Shown: positions 42,772-56,606, counted from the first letter of the stretch. The stretch is 64,000 nt of DNA from Comamonas sp. NLF-1-9 (GCF_019195435.1 NZ_CP078069.1:2852001-2916000), one strand, 5' to 3'. The notes: a model not told the origin generated them from the letters alone. Translations and numbers: made by a program.

Positions 42772-44804
42772 GGCGCAGCCACCTTGGCAGCGCCCGGCAG
42801 CGGCAGTGCGCCCGCGGGGGCGCCGGGCGTGTTCGAGCCCGCAGCGCGCGCCGGAGCGCTCTGGCGCCGCTTGAGCCGATAGCGCCGGTCCATGACCGCC
42901 AGGCCTCCGCCCAGAGCCATCATGAAGCAGCCAAACCAGATCCAGTCCACGAAGGGTTTGAAGTAGACCCGCACGATCCAGCGCGTATTGGTCAGCCGGT
43001 CGCCCAGCGCCGCGTACAGGTCGCGCGTGAGACCGGGGTCGATGGACGCCTCGGTCATCGGCGTGGGGTTGGCCCCTTCGGTGTAGACGCGCCGCTCGGG
43101 ACGCAGCGTGGCCACGCTCTGGCCGTCGCGCGTGACGCTGAGCACGCCCACATCGGCGCTGTAGTTGGGCCCGCGCTTGGTTTGCGTGCCTTCAAACAGG
43201 AATGTGTAGCCGGCCAGCGTCACGCTCTCGCCCGGCTCCATGGTCACGTCCTTCTCGATCTCATAGCCGTTGACGATGCTCACGCCGACAATGAACACCG
43301 CCACGCCCAGGTGTGCCAGCAGCATCCCGTAGTAGCTGCCCGGCTGCGTGCGTATGCGCCGGCGCCAGCTTGGCGAGGGGTGGTTCTTCAGGCGCTCGTA
43401 GAGGTTGTAGAAGGTGGTCGCCGCGATCCAGAAAGCCAGGAACAGGCCAAAGCCCACCAGCGGCTTCCAGTTGCCCAGCAGCCAAGGAGAGATGAGCGCG
43501 GCCAGCAGACTCACGATGAGCGCCCAGCGCAGCTTGCGCACCAGTGCCAGCGCCTGGTCCTGGCGCCAGCGCGTGAGCGGGCCGACGCCCATGAGAAACA
43601 GCGCCGGGGCGATCAGCGGCACGAACACCGCTTCAAAGTAGGGCGGCCCGACCGAGAGCTTGCCCAGACCCAGAGCGTCGATGATCAGCGGGTACAAGGT
43701 GCCCAGCAGCACCGCAGCAAAGGCCACCAGCAGCACGACGTTGTTGAGCAGCAGCATGGCCTCGCGCGAGACCATGGCAAATTGTCCGCCCAGGCCCACG
43801 CGCGGCGCGCGCCAGGCAAACAGCAGCAGCGAGCCGCCCACGACCACGCTCAGGAAGGCCAGGATGTAGATGCCGCGCGAAGGATCGGTGGCAAAGGCGT
43901 GCACCGAGGTAAGCACGCCCGAGCGCACCAGGAAGGTGCCCAGCAGCGACAGCGAGAACGCGATGATCGCCAGCAGCGCGGTCCACAGCTTGAAGGTGTT
44001 GCGCTTTTCGGTCACCGCCAGCGAGTGCAGCAGCGCGGTGCTGACCAGCCAGGGCATGAGCGAGGCGTTCTCCACCGGGTCCCAGAACCACCAGCCACCC
44101 CAGCCCAGCTCATAGTAGGCCCAGGCACTGCCCACGGCGATGCCCAGCGTGAGAAAGGCCCAGGAGACGGTGGCCCAGGGGCGCGACCAGCGTGCCCAGG
44201 CGGCGTCCAGGCGTCCGGCCAGCAGCGCAGCCATGGCAAAGGCGAAGGCCACGACGGTACCCACATAGCCCATGTACAGCAGCGGCGGGTGCGCGATCAG
44301 GCCCGGGTCTTGCAATTGCGGGTTCAGGTCCTGCCCGTTGGTCGCGGCAGGCAGCAGGCGCTCGAAGGGGTTGGAAGTGAACAGGATGAACAGCAGCAGC
44401 CCGACGGAAATCAGGCCCATGATGGCCAGGATGCGCGCGCGCGTCTCGTCGTCGAGGTTGCGCGAAAACAGCGACACCGCCAGCGTCCAGCATGCCAGGA
44501 TCAGCACCCACAGCAGGATGGAGCCTTCGTGCCCGCCCCAGACGGCGCAGATGCGGTAGATCAGCGGCAGCTGCGAGTTGGAGTGCTGCACGACGTAGAG
44601 CACGGAGAAGTCGTTGGCCACGAACAGATAGCTCAGGCAGGCAAAGGCGCCCGCCACGAACAGGAACTGGCCCCAGGCGGCGGGGCGGGCGAGCGCCATC
44701 CAGTCGGCGTTGCCGCGCGCCGCCCCGATCAGCGGCACGCTGCCTTGCAAGAGCGCCAGGCAAAGCGCCAGCACCAGGGCCAGTTGCCCGACCTCGGCGA
44801 TCAT
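42768..44804 (-). CDS. ccmF: Cytochrome c haem lyase subunit CcmF
   Basis: A 678-residue integral membrane protein with about 14-15 helices that joins haem to apocytochrome c with CcmH and CcmI. The WWD haem-handling domain is seen as [20 protein letters not shown] (about residues 230-250), with the conserved histidines in [12 protein letters not shown] surroundings and HSLAVTEKR. Length and order are normal. It overlaps ccmE by four bases. Confidence 0.97.
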   Translation of the reverse strand: MIAEVGQLALVLALCLALLQGSVPLIGAARGNADWMALARPAAWGQFLFVAGAFACLSYLFVANDFSVLYVVQHSNSQLPLIYRICAVWGGHEGSILLWVLILACWTLAVSLFSRNLDDETRARILAIMGLISVGLLLFILFTSNPFERLLPAATNGQDLNPQLQDPGLIAHPPLLYMGYVGTVVAFAFAMAALLAGRLDAAWARWSRPWATVSWAFLTLGIAVGSAWAYYELGWGGWWFWDPVENASLMPWLVSTALLHSLAVTEKRNTFKLWTALLAIIAFSLSLLGTFLVRSGVLTSVHAFATDPSRGIYILAFLSVVVGGSLLLFAWRAPRVGLGGQFAMVSREAMLLLNNVVLLVAFAAVLLGTLYPLIIDALGLGKLSVGPPYFEAVFVPLIAPALFLMGVGPLTRWRQDQALALVRKLRWALIVSLLAALISPWLLGNWKPLVGFGLFLAFWIAATTFYNLYERLKNHPSPSWRRRIRTQPGSYYGMLLAHLGVAVFIVGVSIVNGYEIEKDVTMEPGESVTLAGYTFLFEGTQTKRGPNYSADVGVLSVTRDGQSVATLRPERRVYTEGANPTPMTEASIDPGLTRDLYAALGDRLTNTRWIVRVYFKPFVDWIWFGCFMMALGGGLAVMDRRYRLKRRQSAPARAAGSNTPGAPAGALPLPGAAKVAAP

Positions 44805-45250
44805 GGCCGCGCTCCGCTGCCCGTCTCCAGCGAAGTGGTCTTGAGCGTGTCGGCCACTTCCTTGGGGGTGTAGTTCTCGTCGTGCTTGGCCAGCACCTGC
44901 TCCGCGCGAAAGCTGCCGTCCGCCTGCAGACGCCCTTGGGTGACTACGCCTTTGCCTTCGCGAAACATGTCGGGCAGCAGTCCGTCGTAGGTGACGGGGA
45001 TGGCCTGGGCGCCGTCGGTGACGACAAAGCGCACGGCCAGGCTGTCGCTGCTGCGCTGCACGCTGCCTTCCTGCACCAGTCCGCCCAGACGAAAGCTGCG
45101 ATCGACCGGAGCCTCGCTGCTGGCCACTTGCGAGGGGCTGAAGAAAAACACCAGGTTGTCCTGAAAGGCGTTGAGCACCAGAGCGCTTGCAACGCCCAGC
45201 GCTGCCAGGCCACCGATGATGATCAGCCCGCGTTTGGTTCTGCTTCTCAT
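44801..45250 (-). CDS. ccmE: Periplasmic haem chaperone CcmE
   Basis: A 149-residue haem carrier. It has an N-terminal membrane anchor ([20 protein letters not shown]), the OB-fold core ([12 protein letters not shown], then ALVxx-type strands) and the haem-binding motif [13 protein letters not shown], with the covalent histidine in KHDENY. It receives haem from CcmC and passes it to CcmF. It starts at ATG 45250, four bases after the ccmD stop. Confidence 0.96.
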   Translation of the reverse strand: MRSRTKRGLIIIGGLAALGVASALVLNAFQDNLVFFFSPSQVASSEAPVDRSFRLGGLVQEGSVQRSSDSLAVRFVVTDGAQAIPVTYDGLLPDMFREGKGVVTQGRLQADGSFRAEQVLAKHDENYTPKEVADTLKTTSLETGSGARP

Positions 45251-45254
45251 GCTC

Positions 45255-45395
45255 TTACTCCATGTGCCGGCGACGGCTGCGAAGCTGCCAGATCTCGGCA
45301 GCGATGACCACCATCATCACCGCAAGCGAGCCCCAGACATAGCGGCCGTAGCCGCCCATGTGCAGGAACTCGGACCAGCTCGACCAGTAAATCAT
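45255..45395 (-). CDS. ccmD: Haem exporter protein CcmD
   Basis: A 46-residue, single-helix membrane protein. The sequence begins [20 protein letters not shown], has a helix ([16 protein letters not shown]) and a basic end ([10 protein letters not shown]), the standard CcmD pattern. It helps release haem-loaded CcmE from CcmC. The start ATG 45395 overlaps the ccmC stop (ATGA). It is too short for ordinary gene callers to find with certainty, but context is decisive. Confidence 0.9.
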   Translation of the reverse strand: MIYWSSWSEFLHMGGYGRYVWGSLAVMMVVIAAEIWQLRSRRRHME

Positions 45396-46207
45396 GTGGA
45401 GGCTCCGGTGGTCGGCGATGAGGGGGAAGACTCCAGTGGACTTGCCGCGTGCCCCTGCAGTTCCCGTTGTACCCAGCTTGCATGGCGTTCGCGTTCGAGC
45501 ATGATCAGCCGCACCCGCGCCAGCACCACCGCAATGCAGTAGCACCATACGGCAGCCGAGCTGATCAACATGCCGGCCAACATCGGCGTGGCGATGCTCG
45601 GGGCGCTGGTCAGGCTCACCGAAGCGCCCTGGTGCAGCGTGTTCCACCACTGCACCGAGAAATAGATGATGGGAACGTTGACCACGCCCACCAGGGCCAG
45701 CACGGCGGTGGCGCGGTCGGCGCGGCGCTCGTCGTCGATGGAGGCATGCAGCGCAAGAAAGCCCAGATACAGGAAGAGCAGGATCAGCTCCGAGGTGAGC
45801 CGCGCGTCCCAGACCCACCAGGTGCCCCAGGTCGGCTTGCCCCAGAGGGCGCCGGTCCACAGCGCCAGAAACGTCATCAAGGCCCCCGTGGGCGCGAGCG
45901 CCCGCGCCATCATCGAGGCCAGGCGGGTGTTGAACACCAGCCCCACGCCGGCCCAGAACGCCATGGCCACGTAGATGACCATGGACAGCCAGGCGGTAGG
46001 CACGTGCAGAAAGATGATGCGGTAGGCGTCCCCTTGCTGCGCGTCGGTGGGCGCGACAGCGAAACCGATGAACAGCCCGATCGCACCCAACAACACCGCC
46101 AGCACCGAAAACCACACCACGCCGCGGCCCGCAAGCGGGTAAAAGCGCGCCGGAGCAGCGTACTTGAACCAGTTGATGGAGTTGCGTTGTGCCGTCGGCG
46201 CCGTCAT
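45392..46207 (-). CDS. ccmC: Haem transporter CcmC
   Basis: A 271-residue membrane protein that loads haem on CcmE. It has six membrane helices, the WWD-type motif WGTWWVWDARLTSELILL (about residues 125-142), and flanking histidines in IIFLHVPTAWLSM and WWNTLHQGAS. The C-terminal tail (about 240-271) is Ser/Pro-rich. It is the first gene of the minus-strand ccm operon and diverges from rpsL. Confidence 0.97.
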   Translation of the reverse strand: MTAPTAQRNSINWFKYAAPARFYPLAGRGVVWFSVLAVLLGAIGLFIGFAVAPTDAQQGDAYRIIFLHVPTAWLSMVIYVAMAFWAGVGLVFNTRLASMMARALAPTGALMTFLALWTGALWGKPTWGTWWVWDARLTSELILLFLYLGFLALHASIDDERRADRATAVLALVGVVNVPIIYFSVQWWNTLHQGASVSLTSAPSIATPMLAGMLISSAAVWCYCIAVVLARVRLIMLERERHASWVQRELQGHAASPLESSPSSPTTGAST

Positions 46208-46346
46208 GTCACTGGCTTTTGTATCGCGTCAGGGATAACCCCGTATTGTCTGTGTTTGCCCGCAGGCCCTGAAAGACCCTTCGTGCAGCTATACCACTGC
46301 AGGCAAGGCGCCGCTGCGGTCTCTGCGGCACGAACGGCGTGCAGAG

Positions 46347-46375
46347 ATTGCGTTCGCGCGCCGAGCATAGTACAC
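46347..46375 (+). promoter_or_regulatory. Candidate rpsL promoter
   Basis: TTGCGT at 46347-46352 and TACACT at 46370-46375 are spaced by 17 bases, about 90 bases before the rpsL start. The match to the sigma-70 consensus is moderate (3 of 6 and 4 of 6). The interval between ccmC and rpsL must hold promoters in both directions; I saw no stronger one for ccmC. Confidence 0.35.
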
Positions 46376-46463
46376 TTTCGGGCTTTTCCGGATTTCTTTG
46401 GCGGTTGGCTTGCGCGCAGCGCGGGCCGCACCGCGGATTCACGTTCTAGGGACACGTAACTGC

Positions 46464-46841
46464 ATGCCAACCATTAACCAACTCGTGCGCCAGGGCCGCA
46501 CGGTCGAAGTTGTCAAATCCAAAAGCCCCGCGATGGAGAACTGCCCGCAGCGCCGGGGCGTGTGCACGCGCGTGTACACCACGACGCCCAAGAAGCCGAA
46601 CTCGGCTCTGCGCAAGGTGGCCAAGGTGCGCCTGACCAATGGCTTCGAGGTCATCTCCTACATCGGCGGCGAGGGCCACAACCTGCAGGAGCACAGCGTG
46701 GTGCTGCTGCGCGGCGGTCGCGTCAAGGACTTGCCCGGCGTGCGCTACCACATCGTGCGCGGCTCGCTGGACCTGCAGGGCGTGAAGGATCGCAAGCAGG
46801 CGCGCTCCAAGTACGGCGCCAAGCGTCCCAAGGCCAAGTAA
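46464..46841 (+). CDS. rpsL: 30S ribosomal protein S12
   Basis: A 125-residue decoding-centre protein beginning [13 protein letters not shown]43 ([10 protein letters not shown]) and K88 (GGRVKDLPG) are both present, the unmutated form at the usual streptomycin-resistance positions. The start is ATG 46464; an in-frame ATG at 46398 adds non-homologous residues. It is the first gene of the str cluster. Confidence 0.98.
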   Translation: MPTINQLVRQGRTVEVVKSKSPAMENCPQRRGVCTRVYTTTPKKPNSALRKVAKVRLTNGFEVISYIGGEGHNLQEHSVVLLRGGRVKDLPGVRYHIVRGSLDLQGVKDRKQARSKYGAKRPKAK

Positions 46842-46990
46842 TACGCCGGCGCAGGCCGGCAAGGTGCTGCTCCTGCGTGGCGCAGGCAGTAGCGTAGTGG
46901 CCCCGCGTTCCGGGGTCGAGTAAGTGGAGGTCCCGGTTTGGCCTCCGCGGTGCCGGCAAGGCACCAGCTGAAGCAATTGAAAGGTGAAAA

Positions 46991-47464
<474 letters not shown>

Positions 47465-47550
47465 ATTTCGCCCCCATTTCCCTCGAAGGCAAGAAGCCCG
47501 ACGTGCCGGTTTTCGGCGGCCGGGCTGTTGTCCGTTAACGAAAGATCATC

Positions 47551-49659
<2,109 letters not shown>

Positions 49660-49667
49660 TTTGAACG

Positions 49668-49720
49668 AAAACAGGCTCCAGCGCTTGCCAGCCAGGCGCT
49701 GGCAGCTATTTTTTCGATAG
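49668..49720 (+). repeat. Palindromic repeat between fusA and tuf, terminator-like
   Basis: CCAGCGCTTG (49678-49687) pairs with CAGGCGCTGG (49693-49702) with one G-U pair, then CAGCTA and a run of six T residues (49709-49714). AAAACAGGCT precedes the stem. The layout (AAAACAGGC, GCGCTTG stem, GCAGCTAT) is that of the copies near 6370, 15431 and 29741. It could reduce readthrough from fusA into tuf. Confidence 0.75.
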
Positions 49721-49832
49721 TATTTTGTCGGTCTGCGATTCGGTGCCTTCCGGTGGTCCTGTGCCGGGGGAGTCAGCAATCGGGTGCAGACCTTAAACCC
49801 TCGCACAGGCATTGCTCTTTTGGAGTTGGAAC

Positions 49833-51023
<1,191 letters not shown>

Positions 51024-51048
51024 TTCCTGGGACGACTGAGGATTATTC

Positions 51049-51360
51049 ATGTCCAAGCAAAAAATCCGCATTCGCCTGAAGGCGTTTGACTACAAGCTGA
51101 TCGACCAGTCGGCCGCCGAGATCGTCGATACCGCCAAGCGCACGGGCGCCATCGTCAAGGGCCCCGTGCCCCTGCCCACGCGCATGAAGCGTTTCGACAT
51201 CCTGCGCTCGCCGCACGTCAACAAGACCAGCCGCGACCAGCTGGAAATCCGCACGCACCAGCGCCTGATGGACATCGTCGATCCGACGGACAAGACGGTG
51301 GATGCGCTGATGAAGCTCGACCTGCCTGCCGGCGTGGACGTCGAGATCAAGCTGCAGTGA
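51049..51360 (+). CDS. rpsJ: 30S ribosomal protein S10
   Basis: A 103-residue protein beginning [20 protein letters not shown], also known as the antitermination factor NusE. It lies 25 bases after tuf, so it is tied to the str transcript, whereas the next ribosomal gene (rplC) is 220 bases away behind a candidate promoter. Confidence 0.98.
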   Translation: MSKQKIRIRLKAFDYKLIDQSAAEIVDTAKRTGAIVKGPVPLPTRMKRFDILRSPHVNKTSRDQLEIRTHQRLMDIVDPTDKTVDALMKLDLPAGVDVEIKLQ

Positions 51361-51403
51361 ACTGGCTGGCCGCCAGCGCCGCGGGGCGCCAGGCGGCCGG
51401 CAC

Positions 51404-51432
51404 TTGTTCTTGCAAAGCGGTTGGGTTAGAAT
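51404..51432 (+). promoter_or_regulatory. Candidate promoter upstream of rplC
   Basis: TTGTTC (51404-51409) and TAGAAT (51427-51432) are spaced by 17 bases; the -10 matches 5 of 6. Transcription from here would give an untranslated leader of about 140 bases before rplC. A GC-rich inverted repeat (GGCCGCC near 51368, GGCGGCC near 51392) lies just upstream and could end the rpsJ transcript. Confidence 0.5.
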
Positions 51433-51580
51433 CGCCGGCTTCGCGCAGAGAGCGTCTTCGCGAAGCTTGAACAACCTTCTTTCACGCGCCGGGGCGAATA
51501 CGCGACAACTTGCGGATTCGCACCGGCGCAAACGCCAAGGCCAATTGAAGTCGGGGCGGTGAGAGTTCTGGAGAATAAAC

Positions 51581-52255
51581 ATGAGTCAGAGCAACTCCCT
51601 GGGGTTGCTGGGGCGCAAGGTGGGCATGATGCGTCTGTTCGCCGATGACGGGGTCTCCATCCCCGTTACGGTGGTCGACGTCTCGGGCAACCGCGTTACC
51701 CAGGTCAAGACCCAGGACAACGACGGCTACGTGGCCTTGCAGGTCACCTACGGTGCGCGCAAAGCTTCGCGCGTGACCAAGCCGCAAGCAGGGCATCTCG
51801 CCAAGGCGGGCGTCCAGGCGGGGCAGATCATGCGCGAGTTTCGCGTCAGCTCCGAAACCGCGGACAAGTACCCGGCGGGCAGCGCCTTGCCGGTGACCGA
51901 GGTGTTCGCCGCAGGCCAGAAGGTGGATGTGCAAGGCACCTCCATCGGCAAGGGCTACGCCGGCACCATCAAGCGCCACAACTTCGGTTCGCAGCGCGCC
52001 TCGCACGGCAACAGCCGCTCGCACAACGTGCCCGGCTCCATCGGCATGGCGCAGGACCCCGGTCGCGTGTTCCCCGGCAAGAAGATGACCGGCCACATGG
52101 GCGACGAGACCGTGACCACCCAGAACCTGGATGTGGTGCGCGTCGACGAAGCGCGCCAGCTGCTGTTGATCAAGGGCGCCGTGCCCGGCTCCAAGGGCGG
52201 CTTCGTGACCGTGCGTCCGGCCGTCAAGGCGCTTGCAACGAAAGGAGCGAACTGA
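51581..52255 (+). CDS. rplC: 50S ribosomal protein L3
   Basis: A 224-residue protein. Conserved parts are [20 protein letters not shown] near the start and [20 protein letters not shown] (about residues 143-162), including the glutamine that is methylated in many bacteria (GMAQDPG). GGAG lies upstream of ATG 51581. Its stop overlaps the rplD start by one base (TGATG). Confidence 0.98.
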   Translation: MSQSNSLGLLGRKVGMMRLFADDGVSIPVTVVDVSGNRVTQVKTQDNDGYVALQVTYGARKASRVTKPQAGHLAKAGVQAGQIMREFRVSSETADKYPAGSALPVTEVFAAGQKVDVQGTSIGKGYAGTIKRHNFGSQRASHGNSRSHNVPGSIGMAQDPGRVFPGKKMTGHMGDETVTTQNLDVVRVDEARQLLLIKGAVPGSKGGFVTVRPAVKALATKGAN

Positions 52256-52875
52256 TGCAGCTCGAACTCCTCGATGAACAAGGCCAGGCAGCGTCCAAGG
52301 TGGACGTGCCCGAGACCGTGTTCGACCGTCAATACAACGAAGATCTGATCCATCAGGTCGTGGTGGCCTACCGCGCCAATGGCCGTCAGGGCACGCGCGC
52401 GCAGAAGGACCGTCAGCAGGTCCGCCACTCCACGCGCAAGCCCTTCAAGCAGAAGGGCACGGGCAATGCCCGCGCCGGCATGACCTCTTCGCCGCTGTGG
52501 CGTGGGGGTGGTCGCATATTCCCGAACCTGCCGGACGAGAATTTCACGCACAAGCTCAACAAGAAGATGTACCGCGCCGGCATGGCCTCGATCTTCTCCC
52601 AGTTGGTGCGCGAAGGGCGCCTGGCGGTGGTCGATTCGATCAAGCTCGACTCGCCCAAGACCAAGGCGCTTGCCAGCCGCTTCAAGGCGATGAACCTCGA
52701 TTCCGTCATGGTGATCGCCGAAGAGGTCGACGAGAACCTGTACCTTGCCTCGCGCAACCTGAAGAACGTGTTCGTGGTCGAGCCGCGCTACGCCGATCCG
52801 GTGTCGCTGGTGCACTACAAGAAGGTTCTCATCACCAAGGGCGCGATTGACCAGCTCAAGGAGATGTTTGCATGA
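52255..52875 (+). CDS. rplD: 50S ribosomal protein L4
   Basis: A 206-residue protein with the exit-tunnel loop ([17 protein letters not shown]) and [11 protein letters not shown]. In E. coli L4 also represses the S10 operon through the leader; whether this holds here is unknown. It overlaps rplC by one base and rplW by four. Confidence 0.98.
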   Translation: MQLELLDEQGQAASKVDVPETVFDRQYNEDLIHQVVVAYRANGRQGTRAQKDRQQVRHSTRKPFKQKGTGNARAGMTSSPLWRGGGRIFPNLPDENFTHKLNKKMYRAGMASIFSQLVREGRLAVVDSIKLDSPKTKALASRFKAMNLDSVMVIAEEVDENLYLASRNLKNVFVVEPRYADPVSLVHYKKVLITKGAIDQLKEMFA

Positions 52876-53186
52876 GCACGTCCAAATTCGATGAAGGCCG
52901 TCTGATGCAGGTGCTGATTGCTCCGGTAGTGTCGGAGAAGGCGACCATGGTGTCCGAGAAGTCGAACGTGGTCACCTTCAAGGTGCTGCAGGGCGCGACC
53001 AAGCCGGAAATCAAGGCCGCGGTCGAGCTGCTTTTCAAGGTGGAAGTCACGGGCGTCTCCGTGGTCAACGTCAAGGGCAAGACCAAGCGCTTTGGCAAAA
53101 CCACCGGCCGGCGCGACAACGTGCGCAAGGCCTATGTACATCTCAAGGAAGGCCAGGACCTGAACCTGTCCGGGGAGGCGGCATAA
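52872..53186 (+). CDS. rplW: 50S ribosomal protein L23
   Basis: A 104-residue protein at the tunnel exit that docks trigger factor and SRP. It has [20 protein letters not shown] and the loop [20 protein letters not shown]. It starts in the ATGA overlap with rplD and ends two bases before rplB, so translation is probably coupled. Confidence 0.97.
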   Translation: MSTSKFDEGRLMQVLIAPVVSEKATMVSEKSNVVTFKVLQGATKPEIKAAVELLFKVEVTGVSVVNVKGKTKRFGKTTGRRDNVRKAYVHLKEGQDLNLSGEAA

Positions 53187-53188
53187 CC

Positions 53189-54013
53189 ATGGCTGTCATC
53201 AAGATCAAACCGAATACTCCGGGCCAGCGTGGCGCGGTGAAGATTTCGCGCAGCCACCTGCACAAGGGTGAGGGCTACGCGCCGCTGCTGGAGCCCAAGT
53301 TCCAGAAGGCGGGGCGCAACAACCGCGGTTGCATCACCGTGCGCCACAAGGGCGGCGGTCACAAGCACCACTACCGCGTGGTGGACTTCGTGCGTGCCAA
53401 GGACGGCATTCCGGCCAAGGTCGAGCGCATCGAGTACGACCCGAACCGCTCGGCGCACATCGCCCTGGTGTGCTATGCCGACGGCGAGCGCCGCTACATC
53501 ATTGCGCCGCGCAACATCGAAGTGGGTGCCACCGTGGTGAGCGGCGCCGAGGCGCCGATCCGCGTGGGCAACACTCTGCCGATCCGCAACATCCCCGTGG
53601 GCTCGACCATCCATTGCATCGAGCTCAAGCCGGGCAAGGGCGCACAGATTGCCCGCTCCGCCGGCACCTCGGCGACCTTGCTGGCGCGCGAAGGGGTCTA
53701 CGCCCAGGTGCGCATGCGTTCGGGCGAAGTGCGCCGGATCCACGTCGAGTGTCGCGCCACCATTGGCGAAGTCGCCAACGAAGAGCACAGCCTGCGCCAG
53801 CTCGGCAAGGCCGGCGTCAAGCGCTGGATGGGCATACGCCCGACGGTGCGTGGCGTTGCCATGAACCCGATCGACCACCCGCAGGGCGGCGGCGAAGGCA
53901 AGACCGGGGAGGGACGCCACCCTGTGGACCCCTGGGGCAATCTGACCAAGGGCTACCGTACCCGCAACAACAAGCGCACACAGAACATGATCGTGTCGCG
54001 TCGCAAGAAGTAA
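53189..54013 (+). CDS. rplB: 50S ribosomal protein L2
   Basis: A 274-residue protein needed for subunit joining and peptidyl transfer. The conserved C-terminal segment [19 protein letters not shown] contains the essential histidine region. KSLTxGxxxx-type N-terminal variation is normal (here [20 protein letters not shown]). Length and start (ATG 53189) fit the family. Confidence 0.98.
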   Translation: MAVIKIKPNTPGQRGAVKISRSHLHKGEGYAPLLEPKFQKAGRNNRGCITVRHKGGGHKHHYRVVDFVRAKDGIPAKVERIEYDPNRSAHIALVCYADGERRYIIAPRNIEVGATVVSGAEAPIRVGNTLPIRNIPVGSTIHCIELKPGKGAQIARSAGTSATLLAREGVYAQVRMRSGEVRRIHVECRATIGEVANEEHSLRQLGKAGVKRWMGIRPTVRGVAMNPIDHPQGGGEGKTGEGRHPVDPWGNLTKGYRTRNNKRTQNMIVSRRKK

Positions 54014-54023
54014 GGGGTAGCCA

Positions 54024-54302
54024 ATGTCTCGCTCCGTCAAAAAGGGTCCGTTCGTCGACCATCACCTGCTGGCCAAGGCCGAGAAGGCCGTGGCAACCAA
54101 GGACAAGAAGCCCGTCAAGACCTGGTCGCGCCGCTCCATGGTGCTGCCCGAGTTCATCGGCCTGACCATTGCCGTGCACAACGGCAAGCAACACGTGCCC
54201 GTCTACATCACCGACCAGATGGTCGGCCACAAGCTCGGCGAATTTGCCCTGACGCGCACGTTCAAGGGTCACCCGGCGGACAAGAAAGTCCAGAAGAAGT
54301 AA
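54024..54302 (+). CDS. rpsS: 30S ribosomal protein S19
   Basis: A 92-residue protein beginning [18 protein letters not shown], with the conserved [20 protein letters not shown] and ending [10 protein letters not shown]. It lies 10 bases after rplB and 9 bases before rplV. Confidence 0.98.
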   Translation: MSRSVKKGPFVDHHLLAKAEKAVATKDKKPVKTWSRRSMVLPEFIGLTIAVHNGKQHVPVYITDQMVGHKLGEFALTRTFKGHPADKKVQKK

Positions 54303-54311
54303 GGAACGACC

Positions 54312-54644
54312 ATGTCTGAAACACGTGCAGTCCTGCGGGGCGTCCGCTTGTCCGTGGACAAGGGTCGTCTCGTGGCAGATCTCATCCGCGGCAAGAAGGT
54401 GGACCAGGCTCTCGACATCCTGACCTTCACGCAGAAAAAGGCGGCCGGCATCGTCAAGAAGGTGCTCGAATCCGCCATCGCCAACGCCGAACACAACGAT
54501 GGCGCCGACATCGACGAACTGAAGGTCAAGACCATCTACGTCGAGCAGGGCACCACGCTCAAGCGCTTCACGGCGCGCGCCAAGGGCCGCGGCAACCGCA
54601 TCAGCAAGCCGACGTGCCACATTTACGTGACCGTGGGCAACTGA
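54312..54644 (+). CDS. rplV: 50S ribosomal protein L22
   Basis: A 110-residue protein that lines the exit tunnel. It begins [20 protein letters not shown], and the extended hairpin ([20 protein letters not shown]) is intact, with no deletion at the position linked to macrolide resistance. Confidence 0.98.
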   Translation: MSETRAVLRGVRLSVDKGRLVADLIRGKKVDQALDILTFTQKKAAGIVKKVLESAIANAEHNDGADIDELKVKTIYVEQGTTLKRFTARAKGRGNRISKPTCHIYVTVGN

Positions 54645-54660
54645 AGGCGAGAGGAACACC

Positions 54661-55521
54661 ATGGGACAAAAAATTCATCCTACCGGCTTTCGCCTCGCCG
54701 TCAGCCGCAACTGGGCCAGCCGCTGGTACGCCGGCAACCGCGATTTCGCGGGCAAACTCGCTGAAGACATCAAGGTGCGTGAGTTTCTGCGCCGCAAGCT
54801 CAAGAACGCCGCCGTCTCGCGCGTGCTGATTGAGCGCCCGGCAAAGAATGCGCGCATCACCATTTACTCGGCCCGTCCGGGCGTGGTGATTGGCAAGAAG
54901 GGCGAGGACATCGAGAACCTGAAGAAGGAACTCGCGGCCATGCTCGGCGTGCCGGTTGCGGTCAACATCGAAGAGGTGCGCAAGCCCGAAATCGACGCCA
55001 AGCTGATCGCCGACTCCATCACCCAGCAACTGGAAAAGCGTATCCAGTTCCGCCGCGCCATGAAGCGCGCGATGCAGAACGCGATGCGCCTGGGTGCCCA
55101 GGGCATCAAGATCATGTCCTCGGGGCGCCTGAACGGCATCGAAATCGCCCGCACCGAGTGGTACCGCGAAGGCCGCGTTCCGCTGCATACCCTGCGTGCC
55201 GACATCGACTACGGCGTGTCCGAAGCGCACACGACCTATGGCGCCATCGGCGTGAAGGTCTGGGTCTACAAGGGCGACACCCTCGGCCGCGGCGACCTGC
55301 CCGCTGTTGAAACCCCGCGCGAAGACGAGCGTCGTCCCCGGGGTGCGCGCCGCGATGGCCGCCGCGACACCCGCGGACCGCGCCGTGCTGGCGGCACCAA
55401 TTCGGCGCCCGTGGACGGTAGCGACAAACCCGAAGGTGCCGCTGGCACCGACGCAACCACCGTTAAGCGCGTTGCCAAGGACGCGCCCGCTGCTGCAGCG
55501 GCGGACGGCAAAGGAGAATAA
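54661..55521 (+). CDS. rpsC: 30S ribosomal protein S3, with long charged tail
   Basis: A 286-residue protein. Residues 1 to about 210 are the conserved S3 with the KH domain ([20 protein letters not shown]) and [20 protein letters not shown]. Residues about 215-286 form a low-complexity tail rich in Arg, Gly, Asp and Ala ([19 protein letters not shown]), followed by an Ala/Asp-rich end. E. coli S3 has 233 residues; a longer tail is known in Burkholderiales. Confidence 0.97.
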   Translation: MGQKIHPTGFRLAVSRNWASRWYAGNRDFAGKLAEDIKVREFLRRKLKNAAVSRVLIERPAKNARITIYSARPGVVIGKKGEDIENLKKELAAMLGVPVAVNIEEVRKPEIDAKLIADSITQQLEKRIQFRRAMKRAMQNAMRLGAQGIKIMSSGRLNGIEIARTEWYREGRVPLHTLRADIDYGVSEAHTTYGAIGVKVWVYKGDTLGRGDLPAVETPREDERRPRGARRDGRRDTRGPRRAGGTNSAPVDGSDKPEGAAGTDATTVKRVAKDAPAAAAADGKGE

Positions 55522-55523
55522 GC

Positions 55524-55940
55524 ATGCTGCAACCTGCTCGCCGCAAGTTCCGCAAGGAACAAAAAGGCCGCAACACGGGCATCGCCACCCGTGGCAATAC
55601 CGTGTCCTTCGGTGACTTCGGCCTCAAGTGCACCGACCGCGGCCGCCTGACGGCCCGCCAGATCGAAGCCGCACGTCGTGCGATTTCCCGCCATGTCAAG
55701 CGTGGCGGACGCATCTGGATCCGCGTGTTTCCGGACAAGCCCATTTCCAACAAGCCCGCCGAAGTGCGCATGGGCAGCGGCAAGGGCAATCCGGAGTACT
55801 ACGTGGCCGAGATCCAGCCGGGCAAGGTGGTTTTCGAGATCGTTGGCGTCCCTGAGGAGCTGGCGCGCGAAGCCTTCCGCCTGGCTGCGGCCAAGCTTCC
55901 GCTGCGCACCACCTTCGTCTCTCGCCATATTGGCGCGTAA
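55524..55940 (+). CDS. rplP: 50S ribosomal protein L16
   Basis: A 138-residue protein beginning [20 protein letters not shown], with [20 protein letters not shown] (the arginine hydroxylated in E. coli lies in this stretch) and [14 protein letters not shown] at the end. It starts two bases after the rpsC stop. Confidence 0.98.
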   Translation: MLQPARRKFRKEQKGRNTGIATRGNTVSFGDFGLKCTDRGRLTARQIEAARRAISRHVKRGGRIWIRVFPDKPISNKPAEVRMGSGKGNPEYYVAEIQPGKVVFEIVGVPEELAREAFRLAAAKLPLRTTFVSRHIGA

Positions 55941-55952
55941 GGAATTTTCAAC

Positions 55953-56150
55953 ATGACGAAAGCCGCTGAACTCCGCCAGAAGGATGTGAGTGCTCTGTTG
56001 GACGAAGTGAAGTCGCTGCAAAAGGCCCACTTCGGCCTGCGCATGCAAAAGGCAACCCAGCAACTGGGCAATACCGCTACCCTCAAGACGACGCGCCGCG
56101 ACATCGCGCGCGCCAAAACCATACTTGCTGAAAAGCAGGCCGCCAAGTAA
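55953..56150 (+). CDS. rpmC: 50S ribosomal protein L29
   Basis: A 65-residue two-helix protein beginning [20 protein letters not shown], with the signature [13 protein letters not shown] and [11 protein letters not shown]. It lies 12 bases after rplP and 12 before rpsQ. Confidence 0.97.
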   Translation: MTKAAELRQKDVSALLDEVKSLQKAHFGLRMQKATQQLGNTATLKTTRRDIARAKTILAEKQAAK

Positions 56151-56162
56151 CCAGGAGCGAAC

Positions 56163-56432
56163 ATGACGGAAGCAAAGACATCCCTCAAGCGCACCTTGGT
56201 TGGCAAGGTGGTCAGCGACAAGCGTGCAAAGACGGTCACCGTTCTGGTGGAGCGCCGCGTGAAGCACCCGATCTACGACAAGATCGTGATCCGCTCGAGC
56301 AAATTCCATGCTCACGACGAGAACGGCGAGTACAAGCAGGGCGACACGGTGGAGATCGCCGAAAGCCGTCCGCTGTCCAAGACCAAGAACTGGGTGGTGA
56401 CCCGCCTGGTGCAAAAGGCCACCTTGGTCTGA
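56163..56432 (+). CDS. rpsQ: 30S ribosomal protein S17
   Basis: An 89-residue OB-fold protein with [39 protein letters not shown] and [13 protein letters not shown]. It is the last gene of the S10 cluster here. In E. coli and many other bacteria rplN follows; in this window a terminator and an unrelated gene follow. Confidence 0.98.
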   Translation: MTEAKTSLKRTLVGKVVSDKRAKTVTVLVERRVKHPIYDKIVIRSSKFHAHDENGEYKQGDTVEIAESRPLSKTKNWVVTRLVQKATLV

Positions 56433-56482
56433 CGGGCCGGTTCCGCGCGCCGTGGAGCGGGTGCATGCTCGCCGCTCTCAAG

Positions 56483-56509
56483 ACGACCCACCTCGTGGGT
56501 CGTTTTTTA
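56483..56509 (+). terminator. Strong Rho-independent terminator of the S10 cluster
   Basis: ACGACCCAC (56483-56491) pairs perfectly with GTGGGTCGT (56495-56503) around a three-base loop, followed at once by a T-run to 56508. It lies 51 bases past the rpsQ stop and marks a real end to the ribosomal transcript. Confidence 0.92.
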
Positions 56510-56606
56510 TTGCCTTGCTGATGCGGCGGCTCGCGGCTCCTGCGCGAGCAAGGCGCGCGTGACCTGGCGCCGCAAACGCATGCCAAGCCGCGCTCACGGG
56601 TGCACT

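Noticed and set aside
47465..47550. Hairpin (AGCCCG/CGGGCT) between rpsG and fusA
   Set aside because: There is no T-run after the stem and the genes are normally co-transcribed; I could not support a terminator.
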